From Pseudomaricurvus hydrocarbonicus (GTDB taxonomy: Bacteria > Pseudomonadota > Gammaproteobacteria > Pseudomonadales > Cellvibrionaceae), in NCBI RefSeq assembly GCF_011602365.1, contig NZ_JAAONZ010000010.1:1-64000 (forward strand): a stretch of 64,000 nt of DNA, in the 5' to 3' direction. The notes under the pieces were generated by a model. It ran no database searches, was not told the DNA's origin, and worked only from the letters and a program-made list of their open reading frames with translations. The translations under genes and the position numbers were made by a program. Positions 8,460 to 17,498 of the stretch are shown piece after piece (within the stretch, counting starts at the first letter, position 1; every line of letters starts with the position of its first letter).

Positions 8460-11168
8460 ATGGCCTTACGGAAATCAGTGCTACGCCAGCATATTCGACG
8501 CACGCTCTGCCCATCACAATCGCCCTGGATACTGGCCCTGGGGATGCTGGCTGCCCAACCCATTACGCCGCTGTTTGCCGCAGAAAGTCATACGGAATGG
8601 AGCTGCCGTCCGGCCGCCAATAACGCCGGCTGGAACTGCCTCGAAAAGATCGTCCCAGGCCCAGCCTACAAGCGTCCAGCCCACTCCACCGGCAAACGCA
8701 CCAACGCCGTCGCTGCCGCTGCGGTGGCAAAGCCCCGCAATCTGCCCGCCGCGCAAGTCGACTGGATCGACGAGAGCCTGCTCACCCCGGAACAGCTCGA
8801 AACCCTGGCCCCCGGCTGCTGCGGGGTATACCTGGCACCGATGCGCGACGACGCCGAAGCCACTATGGACCCGGAGCAAGCGCCCATGCGCGCCGACGCC
8901 AACAGCTCCGAATGGGTCCAGGAATCCAAGGCCATCCTGAAAGGCGACGTCAGGCTGATCCAGGGATATCGTCAACTGGAAGCCGATCAGGCGACGCTGG
9001 ATCAAAACGCCAACACCGCCCTGCTCGAAGGTAACATCCGCCTGCGAGAGCCCGGCCTGCTGCTCACCGGCTCGCGCGCCGAGATGAACATTGAAACCGG
9101 CGCATCCCGCATCGACAACGCCAGCTACCTGGTGCATGAAGGGGGCATTCGCGGTGACTCCGAGGCCATCTCCCTGGCTCCGGACAAAGTCTTTACGCTG
9201 GAGGGCGGAACCTTTACCCGCTGCGAACCCGACAGCAACACCTGGTATCTGCGCGGCAGCGAAATCAAAATTGACCCCAATACCCAACAGGGCACCGGCA
9301 AACATGTGCGCCTGAACGTGAAAGGGATCCCCGTATTCTACACGCCCTATATCCGTTTTCCGGCCGGCCCGGATCGGCAATCCGGTTTTCTGTTTCCGTC
9401 CATCAGTGCCTCCGACAGCGACGGCATTGATGTCGCGGTCCCCTACTACTTTAATCTGGCCCCAAATTACGACCTGACGTTGACACCGCGCTACATTGGC
9501 GATCGCGGCGAGATGCTGGAGGCGGAATTGCGCCACCTGTCGAAGAGCTTCAGCACCCGGGTGTCCGGTGCCTACCTGGCCGATGACGACGGTGGCAGCG
9601 AAGACCGCCAGGACCTGGTGGACGACGGCACCCTCACCGAAGCGGAAGCCTTCCCGTACCGCGGCGAAGACCGCTGGGTATTTGCGGTGGACCAGATTGG
9701 CGGCATGCAGTCACGCTGGTATTCGAAAATTGATTACACCACCGTCAGCGACGTGGATTATTTTCGCGATCTGAACAACGCCAGCCTGCAGGTCAACAGC
9801 GCCACCCACCTGAGGAAGCTGGGTGAACTGGGTTATCGCAGCGACAACTGGCTCTACCAGATCCGTGCCGAAGAATTCGAGACGCTCTCCACCACCTCGC
9901 AGAAACAGTATAAGCAGCTGCCGCGCGTCAACATCAACGGCAACTATCGCCTGCCCGGCGACCTGGTCCTCAAACTCAATAACGAATACGTCAATTTTGA
10001 TCACCCGGAAAAAGATGCACGTGCGGTGATTACCGGTGAACGCGCCCGCCTCGATTATGGCCTCACCTGGGACAAGCAATGGTTGTGGGGGTTTTTCAAG
10101 CCCAGCGCCATGGTGAAAAGCCTGCACTACCAGCTGGATGACGAATACCTCAATAGCGATGCCAATGATGCACCGTCGTTTACCGCCGCCCAGGGCAGCC
10201 TCGACAGCGGGTTGTTTTTTGAGCGCGAGGGGACTTTTTCCGGCAACCGCTATCTGCAGACGTTTGAGCCGCGGCTGTTCTATTTTTACAGCGAGCAGGA
10301 AAACCAGGACGATCTGATTAATGTGGTCGGCACCAGCGGCGATGTGGATTTCGACACCGATGAACTCACGTTCAGCTACAATCAGCTGTTCCGGGACACT
10401 CGCTTCAGCGGTGGAGATCGCATCGATGACGACAACCGCCTCACCGTCGGCCTGACGTCGCGCATTATTGATCCCGACAATGGCATCGAGCGCTTCAGTG
10501 CCAGCCTGGGCCAGATCTTCTACTTCGAAGACCGTGGCATCACCATCACTGAGTCTCTGGAAGACGCCCTCGCGGATGACGATAACCAGCGCAGCGACTC
10601 CGAATTTGCCGCGCAACTTTCGGCCCAACTGGGTGATTACTGGCGCTTTCGCACAGACATCACCTGGGACGCCAGGAACAGCGACAAGGTCAGCCTGGGC
10701 AGTGCCAGCCTGCGCTATCAGGACGACGAGTTCCGCCTGCTGAACCTGAGCTACCGCTACAATCGCAGAGATCCCTTGCTCAGCGACCCTTACGATATCG
10801 ATAACGACGGCGACATGACCGATGAAATCGCCCAAACGATCGAACAGGGTGACGTTTCCTTCTCTTGGCCCCTGTTTGGCAACTGGAGCGCGGTTGGGCG
10901 CGCAAATTACGACTTTACCCACAATCGTGAACTTGAGACCCTGTTCGGCGTCGAATATAACGACTGCTGTTACCGCGTGCGTCTGGCCGCCCGTAAATGG
11001 CTCGACAACGAACTCATCAACAGCGTTCAAAACCTCGATTTGGAAGAAGATCGCGGCATATTTCTGGAATTCCAGCTGAAAGGGCTTGGTAGCCTTGGCA
11101 ACAAAATCAGCGGCATTCTCAACGATGGCATTTACGGCTACGAAGAACGAGAAGAGACCTTAAAATAA
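8460..11168 (+). CDS. lptD: LPS-assembly protein LptD
   Basis: LptD is the outer-membrane barrel that inserts lipopolysaccharide at the cell surface with LptE. The 902-residue protein starts with a basic segment and a hydrophobic signal peptide ending near PLFAAES. An OstA/LptA-like beta-jellyroll follows (roughly residues 150-290), then a long beta-barrel. Cysteines expected for the disulfides are present: an early pair before and after AANNAGWN, one in FTRCEPDSNTW, and an adjacent pair in YNDCCYRV near the C-terminus. The TAA abuts the surA ATG directly, so the two are co-translated. Confidence 0.96.
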   Translation: MALRKSVLRQHIRRTLCPSQSPWILALGMLAAQPITPLFAAESHTEWSCRPAANNAGWNCLEKIVPGPAYKRPAHSTGKRTNAVAAAAVAKPRNLPAAQVDWIDESLLTPEQLETLAPGCCGVYLAPMRDDAEATMDPEQAPMRADANSSEWVQESKAILKGDVRLIQGYRQLEADQATLDQNANTALLEGNIRLREPGLLLTGSRAEMNIETGASRIDNASYLVHEGGIRGDSEAISLAPDKVFTLEGGTFTRCEPDSNTWYLRGSEIKIDPNTQQGTGKHVRLNVKGIPVFYTPYIRFPAGPDRQSGFLFPSISASDSDGIDVAVPYYFNLAPNYDLTLTPRYIGDRGEMLEAELRHLSKSFSTRVSGAYLADDDGGSEDRQDLVDDGTLTEAEAFPYRGEDRWVFAVDQIGGMQSRWYSKIDYTTVSDVDYFRDLNNASLQVNSATHLRKLGELGYRSDNWLYQIRAEEFETLSTTSQKQYKQLPRVNINGNYRLPGDLVLKLNNEYVNFDHPEKDARAVITGERARLDYGLTWDKQWLWGFFKPSAMVKSLHYQLDDEYLNSDANDAPSFTAAQGSLDSGLFFEREGTFSGNRYLQTFEPRLFYFYSEQENQDDLINVVGTSGDVDFDTDELTFSYNQLFRDTRFSGGDRIDDDNRLTVGLTSRIIDPDNGIERFSASLGQIFYFEDRGITITESLEDALADDDNQRSDSEFAAQLSAQLGDYWRFRTDITWDARNSDKVSLGSASLRYQDDEFRLLNLSYRYNRRDPLLSDPYDIDNDGDMTDEIAQTIEQGDVSFSWPLFGNWSAVGRANYDFTHNRELETLFGVEYNDCCYRVRLAARKWLDNELINSVQNLDLEEDRGIFLEFQLKGLGSLGNKISGILNDGIYGYEEREETLK

Positions 11169-12491
11169 ATGATCAACTACAACACATTCAAAACCGGCCT
11201 GAAGTCCCTGACGGCCGGCGCAGCGCTGGCCTTCTGTAGCCTCAGCCACAGCCAAACCGTGCCCCTGGACAAGGTCATTGCCGTTGTTGACAACGACGTT
11301 GTCATGGCCAGCGAACTCAACCAGCGCATGCGCATGGTGGTGTCGCAACTGCGTGCCAACCAGACGCAATTGCCGCCGGAAGACATTCTCCGCAGCCAGA
11401 TTACCGAGCAGCTGATTACCGAATCCCTGCAATTGCAAATGGGCCAGCGGGCTGGCGTGCAAGTGGATGAAGCCCAAATTGATGCCGCCATCAACCGCAT
11501 GAAACAGGCCAACAACATCGGTGACGCTGAATTCGAGCGCCAACTGGCCGCCGACGGCATCAGCATCAACAGCCTGCGCGAGCAGATCCGACGCGATATG
11601 ATCATTGAGCAGGTGCAGCGCGGCAGCGTCAACCGTCGCATCCGCATCACCGAACAAGAAGTCGAAAACTTCCTGAAATCCAAACAAGGCCGATTCTGGG
11701 CCTCACCGGACTTCAATCTGGGCCACATTCTGATCGCGGTCTCTTCGTCTTCCGACAGCGAGACCATCAAGGCGGCCGAAGAGAAAGCCAATAACCTTCG
11801 CGCACAAATCCTCAACGGCGCCAATTTTCGTGAGCTGGCCGTGACCGAATCCCAGGGGCAAAATGCGCTCAAAGGCGGTGACCTTGGCTGGAGAAAAACC
11901 TCAGAGATGCCGGAGCTGTTCGCCGAGAACATTGAAGGCCTGGAAAAAGGCGATGTAACGCCGCCCCTGCGCAGCGGTGCCGGGTTCCACATCCTCAAGA
12001 TTTACGACAAACGCGGCGCCCAGGAGCAGGTGATTGAACAGTCCAAAGTGCGTCACATCCTGATCAAGCCGTCGGCCATTCTGACTGACGAGCAAGCCCG
12101 ACAGAAACTGGCCGATATTCGCCAGCAGATCCTCGACGGTGCCGATTTTGCCGAGATGGCCCGCACCAACTCCGAAGACGTGGGTTCCATGCTCAGCGGT
12201 GGCGATCTGGGCTGGTCCCTGCCCGGCAAGTTCGTGCCCGAATTTGAACGCACCATCAACAGCACTCCGGTCGGTGACATTAGCCAGCCTTTCCGCAGCC
12301 AGTTCGGCTGGCACATTTTGCAGGTGGAGGAACGTCGCCAGCAGGACATGAGTGAGACCGTGCGCACCAATCAGGCCATGAACCTGTTACGCAGTCGTCG
12401 ATTCGAGGAAGAGCGCATCAACTGGTTGCAGGAAATTCGCGACGAAGCCTATGTCGAAATCAAAAATGATCCGGCAGACTCCGCGCCATAA
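11169..12491 (+). CDS. surA: Periplasmic chaperone/peptidyl-prolyl isomerase SurA
   Basis: SurA escorts outer-membrane proteins such as LptD through the periplasm. The 440 residues comprise a signal peptide (cleavage probably after FCSLSHSQ), an N-terminal chaperone domain, and two parvulin PPIase domains. The first runs through FNLGHILIAVS and GDLGWRKTSEMPE, the second through VRHILIKPSA and GGDLGWSLPGKF. The ATG at 11169 immediately follows the lptD stop. A strong hairpin lies downstream, before pdxA. Confidence 0.96.
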   Translation: MINYNTFKTGLKSLTAGAALAFCSLSHSQTVPLDKVIAVVDNDVVMASELNQRMRMVVSQLRANQTQLPPEDILRSQITEQLITESLQLQMGQRAGVQVDEAQIDAAINRMKQANNIGDAEFERQLAADGISINSLREQIRRDMIIEQVQRGSVNRRIRITEQEVENFLKSKQGRFWASPDFNLGHILIAVSSSSDSETIKAAEEKANNLRAQILNGANFRELAVTESQGQNALKGGDLGWRKTSEMPELFAENIEGLEKGDVTPPLRSGAGFHILKIYDKRGAQEQVIEQSKVRHILIKPSAILTDEQARQKLADIRQQILDGADFAEMARTNSEDVGSMLSGGDLGWSLPGKFVPEFERTINSTPVGDISQPFRSQFGWHILQVEERRQQDMSETVRTNQAMNLLRSRRFEEERINWLQEIRDEAYVEIKNDPADSAP

Positions 12492-12579
12492 TCTCAGTCC
12501 TGCGCCTTATTGCCAGCCAACGCGGCAACCCAGTAAGATAGAAAACAATCAGGCCTGAGTAACCGGCTGGCATCATCCG

Positions 12580-12615
12580 GGGCCGGGCTCGCTAGACGCG
12601 AGCCCGGCCCTCTTT
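12580..12615 (+). terminator. Strong hairpin between surA and pdxA
   Basis: GGGCCGGGCTCGC at 12580-12592 and GCGAGCCCGGCCC at 12598-12610 form a perfect 13-bp stem around a 5-nt loop. TCTTT follows, so the T tract is short. It could terminate lptD-surA transcription partly or protect the upstream mRNA 3' end. About 100 bp then separate it from pdxA, leaving room for a promoter. Confidence 0.65.
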
Positions 12616-12714
12616 AACGACAGGAATTGGTCGCTGGCAACGGCGTCCGGCTCCTTAATACCCGGTTCTTTAACATTAAGCACCGCCTCTTGCGATCGAC
12701 TTTCAGGCCCGCCT

Positions 12715-13713
12715 ATGACGCTACGCCTCGCCCTAACCCCCGGTGAACCCGCCGGCATTGGCCCCGACCTCACCGTGGCCCTGGCCCAGCAGGGCTCAGC
12801 CGATGAGGTGGTGGTCATCGCCGACCCGCAACTCCTGAAAGACCGGGCTGAGCAACTGGGCCTGCCGCTGACCCTGCGCGAGTTCCGTGCCGAGCAGCCC
12901 CCACAGCCACTGGCTCCAGGCGAACTCTGCGTGCTGCCACTGCCGCTGCCCAGCCCCTGTGAGGCCGGCAAGCTTAACCCCGCCAACGCCGCCTACGTGC
13001 TCGACAGCCTGAGGCTGGCTATCGACGGCTGCACCGCCGGCGATTTTGACGCCTACGTCACCGCCCCGGTCCACAAGGGTGTGATCAATGATGCCGGCAT
13101 CGCATTTTCAGGCCACACCGAATTCCTGGCGGAGCGTACCGCAACCCGCAAGGTGGTGATGATGCTGGCCACAGAAGGCTTACGTGTGGCCCTGGCCACC
13201 ACCCACCTGCCACTGAAGGACGTACCTGCCGCCATTACCCCGGACAGCCTGGAGCAGGTCATCCGCATCCTGCAACACGACCTGCAGCATCACTTTGGCA
13301 TTGCCCACCCCAAAATTCTGGTGTGCGGGCTCAACCCCCACGCCGGTGAAAATGGCCACATGGGCAGAGAAGAAATCGACGTCATCGAGCCCACCCTGGC
13401 CAGCTTGCGCAAGGAAGGCATCCACCTGATCGGCCCATTACCCGCGGACACACTCTTCACCCCCAAAGTGCTGGATGATGCCGACGCGGTGCTCGCCATG
13501 TATCACGATCAGGGCCTACCCGTGTTAAAATTCAAGGGTTTCGGTCAGGCGGTGAACATCACCCTGGGCCTGCCGATCATTCGCACGTCGGTGGATCATG
13601 GCACCGCTCTCGACATTGCCGGCAGCGGTAAAGCCGACCTCGGCAGTTTGTTAACCGCATTAGACTACGCTCGTCGCATGGCGATGGCCCGGTCTGTGGC
13701 GACGCCCCCATAA
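12715..13713 (+). CDS. pdxA: 4-hydroxythreonine-4-phosphate dehydrogenase
   Basis: PdxA oxidises 4-phosphohydroxy-L-threonine in the DXP-dependent route to pyridoxal phosphate. The 332-residue protein shows [14 protein letters not shown] at the N-terminus, the metal His in [35 protein letters not shown] and [14 protein letters not shown]. The ATG at 12715 is the first codon that fits the family. It sits in the conserved surA-pdxA-rsmA order, downstream of a hairpin and 109 bp upstream of rsmA. Confidence 0.96.
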   Translation: MTLRLALTPGEPAGIGPDLTVALAQQGSADEVVVIADPQLLKDRAEQLGLPLTLREFRAEQPPQPLAPGELCVLPLPLPSPCEAGKLNPANAAYVLDSLRLAIDGCTAGDFDAYVTAPVHKGVINDAGIAFSGHTEFLAERTATRKVVMMLATEGLRVALATTHLPLKDVPAAITPDSLEQVIRILQHDLQHHFGIAHPKILVCGLNPHAGENGHMGREEIDVIEPTLASLRKEGIHLIGPLPADTLFTPKVLDDADAVLAMYHDQGLPVLKFKGFGQAVNITLGLPIIRTSVDHGTALDIAGSGKADLGSLLTALDYARRMAMARSVATPP

Positions 13714-13822
13714 GCCGCAGCACGGGCAGCAAGGCAAAAGAAGACATTCAGTGTGCGTTGAGTCGACCTCCGCACAGTAAAGCATTGACCGCCAACACGG
13801 CACAGCCAAGACCCCAGATGTT

Positions 13823-14656
13823 ATGAGTAAATCAAAACCCGGTACGGAACACCGTGCCCGCAAACGCTTCGGACAAAACTTTCTCGAAGACGACAACATC
13901 ATTCGTCGCATCGTCAAATCCATCAGCCCCAAAGCCGAAGACAACCTGGTGGAAATTGGTCCCGGCAAAGGTGCCATCACTGAACAGCTGTTGGCTGCTT
14001 GCCCAACCCTCAATGTTGTCGAGCTGGACCGGGACCTGATCCCGATCCTGCTGTCACAGTTTATCGCCAGCTACCCGCAGTTTCAGATTCATCAAACCGA
14101 CGCGCTCAAGTTTGACTTTGCCAACCTGCTGACCGACGCCCAAGGAGACCCCAAAGGTCCCCTGAGAATTGTCGGGAACTTGCCCTACAATATTTCCACA
14201 CCATTGATTTTCCATCTGCTGACCTATCAGGCGGACGTCAAGGACATGCATTTTATGCTGCAAAAAGAAGTGGTGGACCGGATGGCGGCGCAGCCGGGCG
14301 AAAAAGCTTATGGGCGACTGGGTGTCATGGTGCAGTACTACTGCAAAGTGGAAAACCTGTTTGATGTACCCCCGGAGTGTTTTAACCCTCGCCCCAAAGT
14401 AGACTCCGCCATTGTACGGCTGACACCCTATGAACAGCTGCCTCACCCGGCCCGGGATGTGACGTTATTATCGCGACTGGTGAACACCGCGTTTCAACAG
14501 CGCCGCAAAACCCTGCGCAACTCACTCAAATTGCTCATGCCCGCCGCCGCCATTGAATCGCTGAACATTGATACCAGCGTGCGTCCAGAGAACATCACCC
14601 TGGCGGAATATGTGGCACTGAGCGATAAACTGAAGGACCTGCAGGCCCAGGACTAG
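13823..14656 (+). CDS. rsmA: 16S rRNA (adenine1518/1519-N6) dimethyltransferase
   Basis: RsmA/KsgA dimethylates two adjacent adenines in helix 45 of 16S rRNA as a late check on 30S assembly. The 277 residues contain KRFGQNFLEDDN, the SAM-binding VEIGPGKGAITEQLL, the acidic VVELDRDL and the catalytic NLPYNIS. The stop codon TAG lies at the start of a short AAACTAG-type repeat that continues into the intergenic region, as at htpX. Confidence 0.96.
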   Translation: MSKSKPGTEHRARKRFGQNFLEDDNIIRRIVKSISPKAEDNLVEIGPGKGAITEQLLAACPTLNVVELDRDLIPILLSQFIASYPQFQIHQTDALKFDFANLLTDAQGDPKGPLRIVGNLPYNISTPLIFHLLTYQADVKDMHFMLQKEVVDRMAAQPGEKAYGRLGVMVQYYCKVENLFDVPPECFNPRPKVDSAIVRLTPYEQLPHPARDVTLLSRLVNTAFQQRRKTLRNSLKLLMPAAAIESLNIDTSVRPENITLAEYVALSDKLKDLQAQD

Positions 14657-14718
14657 AAACTACAAGGTGAATTGCGAAGCAAGAGAGCGCACCCTGGGGT
14701 GGAAACTAGAAACTAGAA
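14654..14718. repeat. AAACTAG motifs flanking an inverted copy of the interspersed repeat
   Basis: The rsmA stop is followed by CTAGAAACTA. A 38-bp segment at 14663-14700 comes next, which in reverse complement reads CTCTCTTGCT, then TCGCAATTCACCTTG, and closely matches the repeats at 6271 and 6317. After it comes GAAACTAGAAACTAGAA. The same heptamer is expanded to eight copies after htpX. Two unrelated repeat types are therefore nested in 65 bp between rsmA and apaG. Confidence 0.65.
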
Positions 14719-14775
14719 CAGCCTAGCTGTGCCTTGCGCATGATAACGATGAAACAATCATACTGAAGTAGATAT

Positions 14776-15156
14776 ATGAGAGAAATACGTGACAGCGTCC
14801 GGGTGAGCGTGAAGACACACTACCTCCCGGATCAATCCTCTCCCAGTGAGAAGAAATTTGTGTTTGCCTATACCATAACCTTGCGCAACGAGGGTGACGA
14901 GAACGCCCAGTTGATCAGTCGGCGCTGGAAAATCACCGACGCCAATAACGACGTTCAGGAAGTGGCGGGTATCGGCGTGGTCGGAGAACAACCGACGCTG
15001 GCTCCCGGGGAAGAGTACACCTACACCAGTGGCTCGGTACTGGAAACGGAAACCGGCACGATGGAAGGCGCCTATCAAATGCGCACCGACAGCGGCGAGG
15101 ATTTTGACATTCTGATTCCCGCTTTTGCACTCGTGCCACCGCATCGACTGCACTAA
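14776..15156 (+). CDS. apaG: ApaG-family protein
   Basis: The product is a 126-residue ApaG/CorD protein with a fibronectin III-like beta sandwich. The hallmark FVFAYTITLRNEG, the RRWKITDANN segment, VVGEQPTLAPGEEYTYTSG and the C-terminal FALVPPHRLH are all present. The biochemical role is not settled. The fold resembles eukaryotic F-box adaptors. It lies between rsmA and apaH as in most gammaproteobacteria and ends 24 bp before apaH, so co-transcription is likely. Confidence 0.94.
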   Translation: MREIRDSVRVSVKTHYLPDQSSPSEKKFVFAYTITLRNEGDENAQLISRRWKITDANNDVQEVAGIGVVGEQPTLAPGEEYTYTSGSVLETETGTMEGAYQMRTDSGEDFDILIPAFALVPPHRLH

Positions 15157-15180
15157 CCCACACCCTCCACTGAGAACATT

Positions 15181-15987
15181 ATGGCCACCTACGCTGTTGG
15201 GGATTTGCAGGGCTGCCTGGAACCGCTGCAATGTCTGTTAAACAAAGTCCAGTTCAATGACGACCGCGATCAGCTGTGGCTCGTCGGCGATCTGGTGAAT
15301 CGCGGACCACAGTCGCTGGAAACCCTGCAGTTTCTCTACGAGCGACGCGATAACGTCGTTGCCGTACTGGGCAACCACGACTTGCACCTGCTGGCCGTGG
15401 CTTATGGCCACCGTCTGCCCTCCGACAGCGATACACTGGACGACATACTCATCACCAAAAAAAGCGAGCGACTGTTTCGCTGGCTGCGTCAGCTACCCTT
15501 GCTGCACACCGATGATAAGCTGGGCTTTACCATGGTACACGCGGGCATCCCGCCTCAATGGACCCTCAACAAAGCACAGAAGCGAGCCCGGGAAGTGGAA
15601 GCCATTCTGCAGAGCTACCTGTTTGATGAGTTTCTCTCTCACATGTACGGCAATCAGCCAGCCATTTGGGACGGCAAACTCAAAGGGCCTGACCGCTGGC
15701 GGATCATCACCAATTACTTCACCCGCATGCGCTTTTGTGACAGCCAGGGGCGACTGGAGCTGCAGGCCAAGAGTGGCGCCAGCAAAGCCCCCAAAGGTTT
15801 TGCCCCCTGGTTTTCTCACCCCAAACGCAAAACCCGCGACGACAAAATTATTTTTGGACACTGGGCCGCCCTGGAGGGCTACACCGGTACCGAAAACGTC
15901 TACGCGCTGGATTCGGGCTGTGTCTGGGGCGGACACATGACCATGTTCCGACTCGAAGATGAGCATTATTTTTATTGCGACTGCTAG
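15181..15987 (+). CDS. apaH: Symmetrical bis(5'-nucleosyl)-tetraphosphatase
   Basis: ApaH hydrolyses diadenosine tetraphosphate to two ADP and also removes Np4 caps from RNA. The 268-residue protein has the calcineurin-type metal motifs [18 protein letters not shown] and LGNHD near the N-terminus, then [10 protein letters not shown] and [12 protein letters not shown] further in. The ATG at 15181 follows apaG by 24 bp. It is the last gene of the lptD-surA-pdxA-rsmA-apaGH array, and 451 bp of non-coding sequence follow. Confidence 0.96.
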   Translation: MATYAVGDLQGCLEPLQCLLNKVQFNDDRDQLWLVGDLVNRGPQSLETLQFLYERRDNVVAVLGNHDLHLLAVAYGHRLPSDSDTLDDILITKKSERLFRWLRQLPLLHTDDKLGFTMVHAGIPPQWTLNKAQKRAREVEAILQSYLFDEFLSHMYGNQPAIWDGKLKGPDRWRIITNYFTRMRFCDSQGRLELQAKSGASKAPKGFAPWFSHPKRKTRDDKIIFGHWAALEGYTGTENVYALDSGCVWGGHMTMFRLEDEHYFYCDC

Positions 15988-16438
15988 ACGGTCGCGCGCC
16001 CATTGATTATGGTCTCCACACGCGGCGGATAATGATTAGCCTGTCAGTCCGTCTGCAGCGGTGAAACCGGCGCTCACCGCCGCCAACACTACCCACAGCC
16101 ACAACCACAACCCAGGCCAGTCTCGTTTACGTCCCCGAGATCACACCCTCGCCACTGCGCGGGAATGTCCCGCCCAATACGTCGTGCCCCCTCCCGGGTC
16201 AATGCCCACAAGCAAGATGATCAAAACTCAACTATTGTTGTTTGACACCGCTCGCAGTCTGGCTCCCCTGAACCGCCAATAGCCTTTAGTCATCAGCTGC
16301 CGGTTTCTGTTGAATGCCCAACCAATAACTGCGCAGCCATCGACCCGAATATGTGTGATAGCACTCAGAACTGCGACGCCGAGCGTGAGAAGATCAAAAG
16401 CGCAAGGAGGAACACTGCGATAAGGAGTGAGGCATATA
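15988..16438. other. Intergenic region between apaH and the serine protease gene
   Basis: No gene was recognised here. Short open frames lack codon-usage support, a Shine-Dalgarno or recognisable domains. The segment just upstream of the protease start contains AAGGAGG-like sequences at 16404 and 16422. The latter serves the ATG at 16439. No clear terminator for apaH is seen. Confidence 0.35.
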
Positions 16439-17431
16439 ATGGACAAGAAAATCAGGCCCGCATGCTCCAACCCCTTATGGGGAATGTCGATGCCCGCTCA
16501 TTGGCAGAACGCCTCGCCCACCAAAGTTGCTTGCAAATTGGGGCACTTCAGCTGGGCACTTTGTCTTGTGGTTCTCTCGCTGATCGGGGCCCATTCTGCC
16601 AACGCAGAAACCTTCAGCAATCAGAACCGACAGGGGTTACCGCACTCGTTTCCCAAATCCAGAAGCGTTATCGATGCCTCCAAAGCCCCCTGGAACCGAA
16701 TCGGTAGCCTCAGTATCGCCGGACGGCAATTTTGCACGGCCACTCTGGTGGCAGACAACCTGATCATCACGGCGGCCCACTGCCTGTGGAACGCGGAGAC
16801 AAGCAGCTGGTACCCAAGCCAATACATTCACTTTTTAGCCGGCTACCAAAGAGACACTTACAGCGGCCACAGCACCGCCAAACGCCTCCACCCCAATCCA
16901 GAGTTCAATCCAAGATCGCAGCCCAATACCGCAAACCTCTTACAGGACTGGGCCCTGGTGGAACTGCAGCAGCCACTGGGAAAAACGCTGGGCGCGTTTA
17001 ATCTACACGCCAGTCTGGTCTCTGTCGCCGATCAGACTTCTTATGCCGTCGGCCTGGCCGGCTATCGCAGCGATGCGGCAGAAGCGATGAGTCTGGATCA
17101 ACACTGCCAGCTTCTGCCTCGTCAGACGCCTCCGGCAACGACGCCACAGACAACGTCCCCAATACCGTCTTCAATTGCCCTGCCATCCAACTTGCTGCTG
17201 AATAATTGCCACGGGTTACAGGGTGACTCCGGTGCCCCCCTGCTCAAACAGGATGCCGGCGGCGAATGGCAGCTGATCGGGATTCATGTGGCTCGCGTCA
17301 CCAATCTGCTGCCCCCGTCAGCCCGACTGAAAACAGCGTTGCTGGCAGTGTCAGCCCTGGAGTTTTACGACACCTTTTTGTCGCTGGCTCCCCTGTCAAC
17401 ACAGCCGTTTTTACAAGTGGCTGAACGTTAA
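16439..17431 (+). CDS. Secreted trypsin-like serine protease (S1 family)
   Basis: The 330-residue protein has a long N-region followed by a hydrophobic signal sequence (ALCLVVLSLIGAHSANAE), so export is likely. The chymotrypsin-fold triad is visible: His in LIITAAHCLW, Asp in LQDWALVELQQ and Ser in LQGDSGAPLL. The ATG at 16439 was chosen because GGAG lies 11 bp and TGAGG 7 bp upstream, while the GTG at 16427 directly abuts GGAG. It has no homologous neighbour and converges on hppA. The substrate is unknown. Confidence 0.85.
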   Translation: MDKKIRPACSNPLWGMSMPAHWQNASPTKVACKLGHFSWALCLVVLSLIGAHSANAETFSNQNRQGLPHSFPKSRSVIDASKAPWNRIGSLSIAGRQFCTATLVADNLIITAAHCLWNAETSSWYPSQYIHFLAGYQRDTYSGHSTAKRLHPNPEFNPRSQPNTANLLQDWALVELQQPLGKTLGAFNLHASLVSVADQTSYAVGLAGYRSDAAEAMSLDQHCQLLPRQTPPATTPQTTSPIPSSIALPSNLLLNNCHGLQGDSGAPLLKQDAGGEWQLIGIHVARVTNLLPPSARLKTALLAVSALEFYDTFLSLAPLSTQPFLQVAER

Positions 17432-17498
17432 CGCTGCCCCACCCAGGCACCAGGCTCACCGATCGACCGCTCAACAGGCACATCAACCCACCTGGCCG

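Noticed and set aside
9711-11030. 439-codon open frame antisense to lptD
   Set aside because: It is a shadow of a GC-rich coding region. Its residue composition shows no domain, and lptD is certain.
16061-16282. 73-codon open frame in the apaH-protease gap
   Set aside because: GTG/ATG context poor, no domain, and no typical codon preference.
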